Of a stretch of 64,000 nucleotides of DNA, positions 44,836 through 58,135 are shown one piece after another. The notes below the pieces were generated by a model. That model did no database searches. It had not been told where the DNA came from and worked only from the letters and a program-made list of their open reading frames with translations. The position numbers and the translations under genes were made by a program. Numbering within the stretch: the first letter of the stretch is position 1; each line of letters begins with the position of its first letter. The stretch is from Pristionchus mayeri (Eukaryota; Nematoda; Chromadorea; Rhabditida; Neodiplogasteridae). Where the stretch lies: the NCBI GenBank assembly GCA_036245805.1, contig BTRK01000006.1:20926365-20990364 (forward strand). The letters are read 5' to 3'.

Positions 44836-47800
44836 CCTGACGATGCAACCAAGACCTGCAGAGAAGAAGGGGGTGCTGTGGAAACAGCGGATATTGTGGG
44901 GAGCACGGAGGGAGAAGGACAGAAGGGAGGAAAAGTAAGCAGAGCGAGGAAGCTCCGCCCCAGATTCGGTTCGTGAAACGAGGCAAAATAGTGGATGAAG
45001 GATTATTCAGAATCGGGAAATGGAAGACGAGTAGGAGTCGAAGATCACGGTAGGTGTGGAGGAAGAGAAGGGGTATAATGGAAGAGAGAGGGAGATTTCT
45101 CCGTGAGAAAGGGAAGATGGGATGATTAAAGGATGGATACAATGCACTAAAATAGCCCTGCCCCTATGTGTTGCCTAGCGATGAGAGAGGAGAGAGGAAG
45201 GGATATGATACCAGCTATCATGAGGCACGAGAGTCGCAAACAGCACTGCTTGACTTCATTTGTAGCCCTCTCCCTTCCTCCCCCCAATCAGGTGAGGAGG
45301 GAAGGGGTATGACGTACTGAGTGGTGGTGACTGGCTGGTTGACGGTTAGCTACGTCGACTGCCATCTTCCCACGAAGAGGACGAGACTAAATCTGCGGAA
45401 GGCGTAAGCAGGGAAAGGGGGGGGGGCAGTCGGATAGGGCGGATGCTGTCCCCGAACCATTCACCGCCCTCTCCTCACTTTCAGTGCCCCGGGGCTACAA
45501 AATGCAACGACTCGAATCCGAGTCCGTGCGGAAATTGCGAAAACACGAATTTACTGTCGTGGCGAAGATGAAAGTTTTCTTCACGAGGATACGAAGATCA
45601 CGACAAATAAACAGCGTTTTATAGCGTCGTCCAAGAAAGTCGTAGCGTCAGCTACTTTTCTGTTTTTCGTCCATTGTTTTTGGTGTTGGAGAAATCCCCC
45701 TCACCAGTGACGTCTTTTTCATTAAAGGTTGAAGAGTCCACGCGAACTTGGAATGTATAACCATGAAGAAATAGAGATGAACGACTGGAGTATTCGTTCT
45801 GGAGATTTCCTAGTTAGGAATTCCACGCGAGGAGAGATAGGCGAGATATTCTAGGGAGAGGAGATGAATACGATAATCAGCGCGTGTGAATACCTTCCTG
45901 AGAGTCAAGAGAGAGAGAGAGAGAGAACGAGCGTGGATTCTGCTGATAGAGGGATTGGAGAAGGAGTAATATTAGCCTGCGCTCGCATCGCATCGACATA
46001 GTGAATGGATGGATGGATGGATGGTACAGCACTCTCGTTGTCGCGAGAAGACAAGCCCGGCCCGTAAACATGTATTAGCAAGCCTGAGAGATGGGAGAGC
46101 ACGAGAGCTTGAGAGGGAGGAAGGAAAGGAGCAGGCAGACTGCGGGAACTACAGACGAGCACTTGGTTATGAAGGGAGAGGAGTGATGACAACCAATATT
46201 AATCAGGCAATGATTGGTATAAATGATCATGCATGACGAGATTATCATGAGGAAAGTGCGCGCTGATTTACCTTTGCACATGCTGCCCACGCTAATTTGA
46301 TCTGTGATTAATACAGTACTCGGGAAGTAAGTTGTCGACCTACTACGGTAGATGATGATGTAAGTATAACTAATATTCATCTAGTGCAGAAGAACCTTTC
46401 ATGGCAAAAATGATGTTGTATCTATTCCGAATCAGACGTTATGCTCCCCAATTTGCGATGAAGAATGTGGGGCAGCGTGAGAAGCCACTGGACTTGGCAG
46501 TCACAATTTAGAGAGATTATTAGAAGAACTCGTGAGGGTTGCAGTGCCGGGAGGAAGGAGAAGCAGAGTGATACCCCTTATAGGAGTCGTAATTTGGAGG
46601 AGCAGAAGACCCCCACTAATACTCTCTTCAGATCTCTCTCTCTCTATCCTCTCGTCTTTGGGGGCATTCTAATGGATATTTGATAGGGTGTTTGCGGCGT
46701 TAATTACATGCGCATAAGAGAATTGCACCCGGATAAATGATCAAGATTACACGCGAGGTTTAACGAGAAAACTAGTGAAAAAAGTTTATGAATTCAGCAA
46801 TTCTTGTTCCCAGAGATCTCTCGATGGTTAGAATGAACATCAAAGTAGAAGAGAGGGAGGGGACTGGGAGGGAGTATGCCAGACGGAACCTCTGAATGGG
46901 CACACAGCACGCAACAATATGCGAAAAGGCGCCCTTAATATGACGAAGAATGGCTGTCCTATCCGCAGGGGGGCAGACGCAATTTCATTGACACTAGATG
47001 CCCTCATGCTCCTTCCGCGACCGAAAAACAGGAACCGAGATGCATGTTTATGAGGCAAATATTAGAAGGAAGTTGAGAGTCAACCAAGTGGAAACATTAG
47101 AGAAAGAGTAAGGCAATTCGGGAGCTTTCCCACGGCACGATGGGAGCCCCCACCGATTATAGGCCACAGCGCTAGATAAATGGCGATAATCGCACGGACT
47201 CTACATGAAACGGACTGCTCACTGCTCATGTGAGACAGTTCTTGTTTGCGCTTCCTTGATGGCTCCTTTTTCCTCTCGTTGAACCGATGTTTTCGGCTAC
47301 AGTTCCCTTCGGTTGAGGGCTCAATTCTCTCTCGCGCTCGTTACTGATGTAATTAGAGAGGTGTGTACTATGGCGCTGATGAGAATGAGAAGGAACTGGA
47401 TTGAAGGAGGAGACTTGGTCGTCGCCTGTGAACAACAATAAAAAAAACAGGGGACGATCCATACGGTAGATGGGTGGGGGGTGGGGGGTTCGAGTAATGA
47501 TATCTTCATTACAATTGCTCCCTTACTCTCCGATGATGAGTGAGCAGCACTAGATATGGAGAGCTGCAGGCTACTGGGCTGCAGAGGCTGCAGCTTCCCC
47601 ACTCTCGGGATAGGGAGGAATCACATGGCGAATGCAGAGGGACACCAAAAACCAGCGACGAAGTTGTTGATATCAGACGAAGAAAGATAAATTCTGCTGC
47701 AGCGGGGGAAGCGAGAGGGAGCAGCGCAACAAAGGAGTGAGGGATGCTCTGCCACTGATTCGAAAGGAAGCCGGGTCGAGTTCCGGAAGTGCGTGTTTCG

Positions 47801-49902
47801 CATGTTCAGAGGGAGCCTCGAGGGATTTTGAGTTGCGCGAGTCGCACACTCCCATTAATTATATCAGAGGAGAAGAAGGAAGTATTCTGGCTACTTGAGA
47901 GCGTGGTGATAACAGCCCCTGCTATCTAATAAGCTTGTAAGGCGAGGCTCTATATCATTGCGTGATATAGCCTGAGATGGAGATGGATGTATTCTGAGTA
48001 CGGGGCTTCTCATTACTCTGGTGATATCCAAGAATCCCCCTTCCTCTTGAGGATAGAAACCTCTCATCGAAAGTTGCGTGCGAAAGCAAGGGCAAGCGCG
48101 GGAAACGTTCAAAGAATCCGCAAAAACAATCGCACAGAATTGGCCGAGGACGCCGCAAATGGATAAACAGTTTTGATTGAAAGAAAACCAAACACAATCG
48201 GAGGAGAGGGGAGAGGGGAATATCGTTCTGGTGGTTCGAGTAGATATCCTAATGGGAATTGAATGGAATGCGGGCTTTTGACGAGGAGAAGGAAGCGGGT
48301 CATTCCTAAGAACAGATTGCAGAAGAGACGACGAGGAATGACGAGAAAATGAGGATAGAGAAGAGCGGGGGAGGAGTGCAAAGTGAGAAGGGAGAGTGCA
48401 TGATACTCGGAAGAAACTTCCATTGGGGGGGATGGAAGCCAATTGAGAATCTGAGATTGAGAGTCAACGCGCGAGAGAAGAAGTGAATGTTGTGAGTGCT
48501 TGGCTGTGAATTGGAATAGCAGTTGGTCAGCTTCCGTTCGATTCATTCTCACTCGTGGTCTCTCGCGATCTCGAGTAGAAGAGAGAGAAGAAGAGGTGAG
48601 GAGGGGGAGAAACAGTGGAATGCAGAGTGGGGGCGAGGGGAAGAGTCGCATAATCCAAATGAGAGAGGAGGAGATTCTACGAACTTTGGACATTCCTCGT
48701 AGACCAGAGCAGTGACGGGTAATTAGGAGAGAAGGGGAAAATTTGACGATCGACGTCTCGTCTGGGAAACTTGAGAAGGAATAGAAGAAGCGTAAGGAGA
48801 AATTAGTTAATTGGCTAGTTTCCAACTAATGGAGAAATTCACTTAGCCCTCTATTCCTGGCTTCAGCCCATAAAAAACAGGCGCATAGAAAACACTCGTC
48901 GCAAAAGTTGAAAAGTGTCCTTAGAAATCGTAAGCAATGCATGGGTAAGATGCAGGACGAGAGGGGGGAGGGTAAGGAGAAGTTGAATATGGTCTGGGGA
49001 TAACACCATTTCTCGTAGCAGCACAGCAGCAGCATGCGACTAACAAGATCGAAGCAATGAGATTCAAAGAGATTCAAGGAATGAAATGCGTTCAAAATCC
49101 ATCCCCTCCGCGGTGATCGAGTTATCAGACCCTAATAAGCAATACGTTTTATGATCATGTAAATTCCTGCACAGTTCTGTTTTCACGAGAACTCCATGCC
49201 TATATAATCGCTACTTCCCCACAACCACTCAAGGAGAGTAGGAAAAAAAGATGATTTGACGGAGGAGGGGAATGGGGAGGGGGTGTTCCAGAGCATTCTG
49301 CGTGACCACTGAGAGACACTCAACTGAGACAGAAGCAGGAGGTGTCCCGAAATAGATGCACAGTATTATGAGAAAAAAATAGCTCAAACGGGGTGTGGAG
49401 TAATACCACGTTGATGGAAGACGGGGGAGTAGTTGGTTACTCCTCCTGACACTCTTCCTTTCGCGCGTTCCCGATTCTGCATTGCAAGGAAAGAGTTGAC
49501 GCCGTTCCAGCAAGGGTTGGGCAAGATAAATCTCTCCCCTGATGTTTATGCAAACGGGAACGTTTTATGCGCTCCGCCCTCCCCGCTTGCTTTGCCTCCC
49601 ATCTCCCCCTCCTCATGACTCTGCCAGGAATATCCTCCCCCCCATTTCATCTTCATACACGCATAGCTAACACTCGCCGTGACTACTACTGCTCAGAGTA
49701 GTAGTGGCAGCGAGGTGTAAATAGCCGTCGATTAGCACGTCGAGACAGCCAAAGAACGAAGAGTGAAGACTGAATCGAAGCGAGGATTAATATCCGAGCG
49801 AGCAAGAGAGCACTGTCACTACCACAACACGGACTGCGAATTGAAAAGAGATTTATGTGACAGTCGAATGCGTGGTCATTTCTTCTTCTGCCCGAGTGCA
49901 GT
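44836..49902. other. Long gene-poor, purine-rich stretch upstream of the receptor gene
   Basis: Over 5 kb no exon chain could be built. The plus strand is strongly purine-rich with GGGAGAGAG and GAGGAG tracts, (GGAT)n near 46006-46023 and a (GA)n run near 45909-45925. Long overlapping minus frames at 47891-48442 and 48109-48825 follow from this base bias. It probably holds regulatory sequence of the receptor gene. Confidence 0.5.
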
Positions 49903-50722
49903 CTACTCGGTCTTTCTTCCCAGCGGGACGATGGTCTCCAGAGGGACGCCCTCCTCCTGTTCATGCTCCATCAGACCAGACGCCTCATCTCAATGCATCT
50001 ATTCATAAAGGGTTCGAATACGAGCACAATTATTCTTGGAAGTGTTCTCTCTACTCTCATCACAATCCATACTATTCTTTAATTTCGATCGATAGTTGCA
50101 TCGACCTTACCGGCCATCTCTCTGAGTCGATCCGCCAGACTCTGGCCGATCTCTGCCTCTCTCAGCAGTCGTATTGCCTCCGAGAGGATATGGTCGCTGC
50201 GACCCTCCAACTGGTCTGCAAAGTCAGAGTGTGCAGTAGATACAGTGGTCGATGATCCTCGTAATCTAGAGATTTAGGATGTTGATCATATGCCGCTTGT
50301 CTATTCCATTAACTAGTGAGCAAGTACTGACGTAGGAAATGCACAACAATAAAGCAAAATTTCACCTCCCACAGATTAGTTATCATCGTTATTAGTGTGC
50401 TTTTTTGCAAGAACCGGAAACGCGTCAAATAAGAACGGAAACGGAGGGCATTAGGGAAGGAAAATAACTGTTTTGGGTGTGTTAGTGCACAAAATAGGAC
50501 TAATGGGTCTAAATATATAATCGGACTAACCGAAGCGTGTGCATGGGCGTAGGTGGAGGCACGGAGGAATTCTGGAATGAGGGAAATTAGTGCACAATCG
50601 TGAACCATAGTGCAAGTGGGTACGGTAGTCGAATAGTCTCACCGAGTAAACGGAGCATTCGTCGGTCGTGCGAGTGCTGATGGCGAGAGACTGCGCGAAC
50701 GAAGGCGTGAGTGCGGAGATAT
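49903..50722 (-). CDS. Candidate small helical protein, 3' exons only
   Basis: Three minus-strand exons fit in phase: 50643-50722, 50111-50215 and 49903-49988 (TAG at 49903). They encode a helical, heptad-like segment (RRMLRLLDQLEGRSDHILSE, then EIGQSLADRLREMAD) and an acidic tail (EHEQEEGVPLETIVPLGR). The pattern is faintly like a SNARE-type helix, but I cannot name a family. No membrane helix follows. The 5' end is unresolved: translation could start at the ATG at 50658, or an upstream exon is missing. Confidence 0.45.
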
Positions 50723-51582
50723 CTGCGGTGAAGGGTACTGTAGGATACTGTAGAGTTATCGGATATCGATTCATAAGGCCGTGCACTGCGCCATGGGGTG
50801 CATTTCTTGCAAGAAGAGGTGCAAATTGTATCAGTCTTAGCCAAAGTATTAGTCAGGTCGTGGATGTACTTTTGAGTGGATGCTCGCCGTGTTCCGTAGG
50901 AGTGGTGGGATAGTTGGTGTACTGTGCAGTGGGAGAGGGAAGGGAGGGGCTGGTTGAGAGGCGAGAAGAAACGGGAGAGGAAGGGACTGGAGTGAACATC
51001 GAACACCGATCGAGGGGAGGGATTGAAGTGATAATGGAAGGAGAGAGTAGTTGAACGACGAATGAAGAGAGGGGCCATTGTAGGAATATTCCGGAATGGG
51101 CTAATATTGTGAAAATTCACAAACAATAAAATATCGATGTGTTCTTGCAGGATCGGGAATCGATCGAATGAAGTTGAGTGATTCCCCCGGAGGGATTGAG
51201 ATGGAACCCCAAGTGGGAATTTGTCGGTAGTCTTCTTCTGTAGTATCTATCCAATAAATTGTTGTTGCTTTATCTGTAGTCATTTTTGTTGTACTGTTGT
51301 TATATCGGAATTGCCTCAATCTGAGTTGCATTATGATACTTGATAAACATTTGTGGTTTCATATCAACAAATGTAAACGCAACTGCATGGTTACAGTCCC
51401 ATTTGATCTTTCAAAACGCAGTCTTTATTACAAGTATTTGGATGTCTAGATTCTATTCAAGGCTCCTGCTCGCTTGCTACGAGCCTCTGTGACTTCCGCA
51501 TTAATTAGGCGAGTCATTTATGCCTCTCTTTTTGCTTGTGATATTCAGCAATCATTGTGTTATCTCCACTTGCAGAGTAGGC
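50723..51582. other. Divergent intergenic region
   Basis: It lies between the candidate minus-strand gene and the plus-strand phosphatase. It contains TACTGTAG motifs at 50737-50755 and the phosphatase trans-splice acceptor (CTTGCAG, 51569-51575). A plus-strand ATG at 50793 opens MGCISCKK, a myristoylation-like start, but no continuation was found. Confidence 0.4.
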
Positions 51583-53982
51583 ATGAGCACGAGAGGGCCG
51601 GTGCCTGAGCTGGATTCGCCCTTTAACTACGACACCTACCTATTCGATGCGGATGGTCAGTGAATATTATCTCTCTTTCATTAGTTATTACCCATTTCAC
51701 CGAATGTTACTGTCATTTCTGTACTTGTCTTGAGAACAATTCATGTGGTGAAAAAATAGTGAATAAATCATCGTTTTTATTATCTCAGAGCGAAAATAAG
51801 AGAACGGAAATGGGTTGAGGGGTGCTGTGGAGATCGAATAAGGCCGTGCCCGGAGCCATCCCATTCCTCAATGAACTACTCGAGAAGGTGAGAAGCAGAA
51901 GATGAAATGGGAATTGCTAAGTAGAGAAAGGCATGAGATGCATGTGAAATAACTGTCCTTCGTGATAGTGGAAATGGGAATGGAAGGTTATCAATTGATT
52001 GGTGAATGCAGATAAGACTACAGGTTGAAATATCTTATTCTGTTGATTGCAGGGCAAGGGAGTGTACGTGGTGACGAATAATTCGACGAAGACGACGAGT
52101 GAGTACGTGAGAAAGGCGGTGCAACTCGGATTCACCAAGATAAAGGAGGTCAGTAGAGAGCTGTTCATTATTGATCAATGTATTGTTTCTCGATCATCAC
52201 TAATGAATTCCTATTCAACGCTGTTGAGATATAAACGATAGGAATAATTCATGCTCACTTCTGCTTCCTCTTCAGTCGAACATCATCTCTCCTAACGTGG
52301 TGATGGCAGACTACTTCCGACGGAATCCCCGCTTCGCCTCCAAGGCAGTTTACACTATCGCCTCTGCAGGAGTACTCGAAACACTCAGGAAGGAGATCGG
52401 AGTGGAGACCATCGGAGATGGAGTAAGATGATCAGAGAAGGAATGAAGAATGAGGCCATAGTTTAGTTAGTTGCCTTACAGTAGAGAAGAACTCGAGTGG
52501 GGTCGAAGGGTGAAGAGATGGTGAATGAAAGCGTCCTTTGACTGCAGCCCGACCCGGTGGCAGCAGACTCTCCCCTCTTCATTCCCTCAGTGGATCTATC
52601 GAGGGAAGTGAGCGCCGTTGTCGTCGGATACGACGTCCACTTCAGCTACACCAAGATTATGAAGGTGGGCTGAGAGGTACAACAAATTGCGAAGTTCGTC
52701 GATCTTTGGCAATATTTTCCGAATATAGAAACGTGTTACTGAAATGCGACCTCGTGCATTGAATATCGTAGCATAGCAGGTGATTATACCACATGCGACA
52801 AGCACGAATTTGATTATCAGGCTTACTTTCACATGGAAGTATTTATGGAACGATAAATCTAGATTCATAATCTCTCCATACAAAATGCCATGTTGTTTTC
52901 CCTGTTTCTTGCATCGGAACACGTGATAATGTAGCAGTAGTTTATAAATAATCCAGGCTGCCAACTACCTACGCGATCCAGCCTGTGGTTTCTTCATCAC
53001 CAACGAGGACGCGACGTTCCCCGGACCGGTGGGACTCGTCCTACCCGGTGAGTTGTGCTCTTTCTATGGGTCAATAACTCTAGTTTTAAATTCCGAGATG
53101 GCGAGAGAGGGAGAGATCTGATGTATCCCCTTGAGGCACTGGCTGCATCACTTCGTCCATCCGTACGTGTGTCTCTCCCCGTATGCCCGTTGTATTCGGG
53201 AAACCGGGCGAGGAACTGGAGAGATACGTGAAGACGAGACTCGCACTCGATCCTGCCAAGACTATCGTATTCGGAGACAGGTCAGAGACTCTATCTTTCT
53301 TTGGTCAGCAGAGAGTTCATGGGACAAATAGGAGTAGATAATTACTCTCGGCATTACGTGACTGTCAAATGTGCCCCTGGAAGGAAGAAGAAAGGGAGAT
53401 CATTACTCTCCTTATGGACGAAAGGGATCAGTCTACAAAATGCCGCCACTTCGATTGCGCAATAGAATCTAGCGTTCCTCGATCGTGAGCAATTAGCTCC
53501 CTATGGCACTTTCCTGCGCTTACCGCTTTGTCAGAGATGAGAAAAAAAGGAAGTCAAAGTTGGTCGTTGAGACTGGACACGGATATCTCGTTCGGCCATA
53601 GACTGGGTGCGACGACGTGCTGGATGAGGACAGGAGTGCATTCCGAGGAGGACGTACAAAGGGTCAGACTCATTACTTTAGCACTTATCTTCTAATGAAG
53701 AAGGAACACTATGTTCTGGTGTGGGAAGCACGGTATATCGCTTCTTGAGCTGATTACGATACTTCGTCTCTCTCTGGCAAATAGAGAGAAAGTGTTTATC
53801 GAGAGAGATATCTCTTTTTATCTCTTCTTTTCCTATTTCTCGTTCTATGTAGCCGAAAAGAGTTTGCTTGAAATGGAGAGATCAATATGTTAGTAAATGG
53901 ATGATTGCAGGCGATATCATCGAAGGAGTCTCATCTCGTGCCTGATCTCACCTTCTCATTCGAGCAGTTCTACGGTGGATGA
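51583..53982 (+). CDS. pgph: HAD-family phosphoglycolate / 4-nitrophenyl phosphatase
   Basis: Cytosolic HAD phosphatase of the PGP/PDXP group, which hydrolyses 2-phosphoglycolate and related side products of glycolysis. Nine exons: 51583-51655, 51820-51887, 52053-52148, 52276-52422, 52548-52664, 52956-53047, 53135-53280, 53572-53662, 53911-53982. HAD motif I is split over exons 1-2 (YLFDADGVLW, nucleophile Asp). Motif II is VVTNNST. The C2 cap region follows, with ANYLRDPACGFFITNEDATF. KPG and motif IV IVFGDRLDTDI are in exons 7-8. Length (about 300 aa) is typical. A CTTGCAG acceptor 7 bp before the ATG marks trans-splicing. The stop lies 56 bp before a mariner insertion, so the 3' UTR probably runs into the transposon. 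Confidence 0.93.
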
Positions 53983-54270
53983 TCCCCCTCTTTCACACTT
54001 CAGATTTATTTGTTTATTGTATTGTAAATATCCAAGTATCAGGTTGTAGGGAAAGTCTTTGTCACTGGTTTTGTTTTTACACTGCTCGCCACAAATGCAC
54101 TTTGGTTTTCCCATGTTCCTAGTGAATAACAATCAGTGATGGGCCTTTATAGTAAACAACTCCCCATTCCCTTTCCTTCAGTCAAGCTTTAGTAGATCAA
54201 CGATTTATGTTCCTGGTGCCACACACTTCCCACATGTTTTGATTTACTTCTGTCTATTCTACACCACGAT

Positions 54271-57200
54271 GAAGGATTCGGAGACCCTGCTGAAGAATGT
54301 TTATAACACACATGCCCCCTCTACAACACCTTGAGAAATTGGATCCAGATCCTCGAAGAAGGCGACTTTTCCCTCAATGAATGGGGTCGATCTGGGAGAC
54401 CGCGTTAGTTACATTTTGAGACTTTATAGAAAGCTGCTTAAGAGACCCGTTCCGTAAGACTCGACCATATCAACCACCCCCCGGACACGTCCTCTAGCAA
54501 TGAGAACCCAAAGCCCATACTTGGTAGTTAGGAGGGTCTTGGGCCCGCATAGCACAAAATGACCAATATTTTATCTCACCGCCTAAGATGCGTGAGAAAA
54601 TCCGCCTGAAGTGCAAAAAAGTCGAAAATCGTATCTCCTAAATGGTAGAAGATGGACTTAGTTTCATATTTTCACTAAAGTAGGGGAATTCTAAAACTAC
54701 TAAAAACTTGTTTTGATTGAATTCTGCATAACTTCAAAAATATTTTTTTGGAAAAAAAAATCGTATTTTTTACGTAGATCTCCCATTTGGAGTGGAATCC
54801 CATAGCTTTCATGCACACGTTGGAGTACACTCGTACCTGTATTGAACCCACACCAAATTGGATACTCTCACTTTTTCAAAGTCTGGGGATTCTGAATCGA
54901 AGGTAGTGCTTCTGTGCACCTGGGTGATAAACTGAAGCCATATCATTCACTCGATGGGCAAATCGATTAAACAAGATATTTTTTAAACATTTCATAGCTT
55001 GATATAATACATTAAAACTTGAAAACCTGAAATTGTTGCATTTCCGAAAATTCGATTTTTCGACCTTCGATTCTATGTTAATTTTAGTATCTCAAAAAGG
55101 TCATTCGCATTTCAAATACCATAGTTTCGACCAAGAAGGTATAGTAGTTCTCACGTTGAGTTGAAATATACAGAAGGAGCTTCGCATGTGCTTTCAAAGT
55201 CCCAATATATGCGCCCAAACTTCCCTGATCGAGAGAAACGAAAAAAAGGAAAATATCGAAATTATGAGGTAATGCACTCAATTTGCTATCTACGAAAGGT
55301 TCTTAACATTACTAAACCGTGAGCGTCATGTTCTCATCAATGGTACCTCAGAATGATCCATTTCTTAAATTTCGATTTTCTTATCATCGATTTTGATGAT
55401 ATTTTGATATCCAAAAAACACATATATTAAAACAGATCCAATAGGTTCAACCGTGAAATGATAGTAGTACTCAGCATGGATGCAGAAACACAAAATCAGT
55501 CTCCCATGTGCTTTCAAACTCCTGTAAAATATGACCAAATCTACGTGATCGGTAGAATCAAAGAAAAAAGTATAGCGAAATTTAGATGAAACTGCATTTT
55601 ATTTTGTATTAAAGAATGTATTGTAGTATTATTTAATCATATCAGTCATGTTGGCATCAATAGTACCACAATTTGGCTCAGTTTCGATAATCCGATATTC
55701 AGCATCGCGTTTTTGCCGAAATTTTGACATCTGTTGAACATCGCAAGCATTCCAGAGCCCAATGTTTTTAAAAGAAAATGGTAGTATCCTTCACTATTAG
55801 AACGAATAATACAACAATGCATTTTCACTAGCTTTCAAATTTCGGATTTTTTTTGAACGAACATTCATGATTGAAGTAGAATAAATTCAATGTCGACCAT
55901 GCGATTTCGAGAGCAAAATCCGAAATTTGAAAGCCAGTGAAAATGCATTACTGTATTATTCGTGCTAACAGTGAAGGATACTACCATTTTCTTTTATATA
56001 CATTGGGCTCTGGAATGCGTGTGATATTCAACAGATGCCAAAATTTCGGCAAAAACGCGCTGCTGAATATCGGATTATCGAAAATGAGCCAAATTGTGGT
56101 ACTATTGATGCCAACATGACTGATATGATTAAATAATACTACAATACATTCTTTAATACAAAATAAAATGCAGTTTCATCTAAATTTCGCTATACTTTTT
56201 TCTTTGATTCTACCGATCACGAAGATTTGGTCATATTTTACAGGAGTTTGAAAGCACTTGGGAGACTGATTTTGTATTTCTGCATCCATGCTGAGTACTA
56301 CTATCATTTCTCGGTTGAAACTATTGGATCTGCTTTAATATATGCGTTTCTTGGATATCAAAATTTCATCAAAATCGATGATCAGAAAAACGAAATTTCA
56401 GAAAGGGATAATTCTGAGGTACCATTGATGAGAACATGACACACGCGGTTTATGAATGTTAAGAATCGTTCGTAGATAGTCAATTGAGTGCATTACCTCA
56501 TAATTTCGATATTTTCCTTTTTTTCGTTTCTCTCGATCAGGGAAGTTTGGGCGCATATATTGGGACTTTGAAAGCACATGCGAAGCTCATTATGTATAGT
56601 TGAACTCAACGTGAGAACTGCTGCACCATCTTGGTCGAAACTATGGGATTTGAAATCCGAATGACCTTTTTGAGATACTAAAATTAACATAGAATCGAAG
56701 GTCGAAAAATCGAATTTTCGGAAATGAAACAATTTCAGGTTTTCAAGTTTTAATGTATTATATCAAGCTATGCAATGTTTAAAAAATATCTTGTTTAATC
56801 GATTTGCCCATCGAGTGAATGATATGGCTTCAGTTTATCACCCAGGTGCACAGAAGCACTACCTTCGATTCAGAATCCCCAGACTTTGAAAAAGTGAGAG
56901 TATCCAATTTGGTGTGGGTTCAATACAGGTACGAGTGTACTCCAACGTGTGCATGAAAGCTATGGGATTCCACTCCAAATGGGAGATCTACGTAAAAAAT
57001 ACGATTTTTTTTTCCAAAAAAATATTTTTGAAGTTATGCAGAATTCAATCAAAACAAGTTTTTAGTAGTATCAGAGTACCCCTACGTTAATGAAAATATG
57101 AAACTAAGTCCATCTTCTACCATTTAGAAGATACGATTTTCGACTTTTTTGCACTTCATGCGGATTTTCTCACGCATATTAGGCGGTGACATAAAATTTG

Positions 57201-57909
57201 GGTCATTTTGTGCAATGCGGCCCCAAGACCCTCCTAACTACCAAGTATGGGCTTTGGGTTCTCATTGCTAGAGGACGTGTCCGGGGGGTGGTCGATTTTT
57301 ACAGAGCAGGTCTCTTAAACGAACCCATTTCAAAGTGCCCGTGAAATGACTATTGCACTTAGAGTCCACCATCGCACTGTCAAAGAAGGCTTGAGATATC
57401 TTGGAATGAGGAAATTAATCGGTCGATTCAAATCCCATGAGCCAAGCCAGCCGTGGCCGTCGAGTCCATGATTCCATTACTCTCACCATTCTCCGAGGTG
57501 GGGATCGATGGCTGGAACGGCTCATAACGGGGAATGAGAAGTGGGTCCCCTACGATACCAATCATGTGGGAACCAAGATGGTTGGAGAAGGAGAGCCTCC
57601 ACAGGGTGTATCCAAACTTCACCTGAATCCCAAGAAAAACAAGCTGTCAATGTGGTGGGGAGTGGATGGCGTGATCTACTCGGAGCTACTCCCCGGGGCA
57701 TGTTAAACACAGGGACCAAGTACATCACACAACTACAGAATTTGAAGTTGGAAGTCGATCGTTCAAGGCTGAAGGACAAAAAAGTGTATAATCAGCAAAA
57801 TGACCCCCGTCCCCAGGACTGCAATCAAGTCAAGCAGGAACTGGCTAGATATGGACGGATGGTTCTCCCTTACCTCCCGTATTCTCCTGACTTGACCCCT
57901 TCCGATTAG
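54271..57909 (+). pseudogene. Mariner transposase pseudogene split by a palindrome
   Basis: The 5' part (54271-54437) keeps the helix-turn-helix end typical of mariner (WIQILEEGDFSLNEW, RSGRP). The reading then breaks at the palindrome and resumes at about 57318 (TIALRVHHRTVKEGLRYLG). The catalytic domain is recognisable in shifted frames: a TGNEKWV-like stretch near 57522, WWGVDGVIYSELLPG, LPYLPYSPDLTPSD near 57874. Several frameshifts and stops rule out function. Confidence 0.9.
54438..57318. repeat. TTAA-flanked palindrome, 2.9 kb, nested in the mariner
   Basis: TTAA at 54438-54441 precedes GAGACC, and GGTCTC precedes TTAA at 57315-57318. Arms of about 1.4 kb are reverse complements with high similarity (for example ACACGTCCTCTAGCAATGAG at the left and its complement at the right). 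They meet near 55880 around a short unpaired centre. The same short frames appear on opposite strands (55646-55828 and 55937-56119). No transposase is present. Termini resemble the 1.26-kb palindrome at 35925. Confidence 0.93.
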
Positions 57910-58135
57910 TGGCTTTTCGCAGACCTGACCCATGCCGTTCGAGGTAGGGCCTTCAATTCACGTGAAAGTCTCGAGGTTGAACTCGAGCAATACTTTCATT
58001 CGCACCCAGGCGTGTTGTAAAGGGAGGGGATCGATACTTTGCAAGTACGTTGGGCACATTTTGTCAATAATGAGGACAAGTATAATTGAACATATGATTT
58101 TCCTTTGCCCAAGAAATAACGTTTTGAAAAAGTGA

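Noticed and set aside
47891..48825. Two long overlapping minus frames (183 and 238 codons)
   Set aside because: They overlap in different frames and are Ser/Pro/Leu-rich, as expected from the purine skew of the other strand.
50793..50823. Plus-strand MGCISCKK start, like a myristoylated kinase N terminus
   Set aside because: It is followed by a plausible donor, but no continuing exon was found downstream before the phosphatase gene.
55646..56119. Mirror-image frames near 55.9 kb
   Set aside because: They are a product of the 2.9-kb palindrome and have no protein family match I can see.
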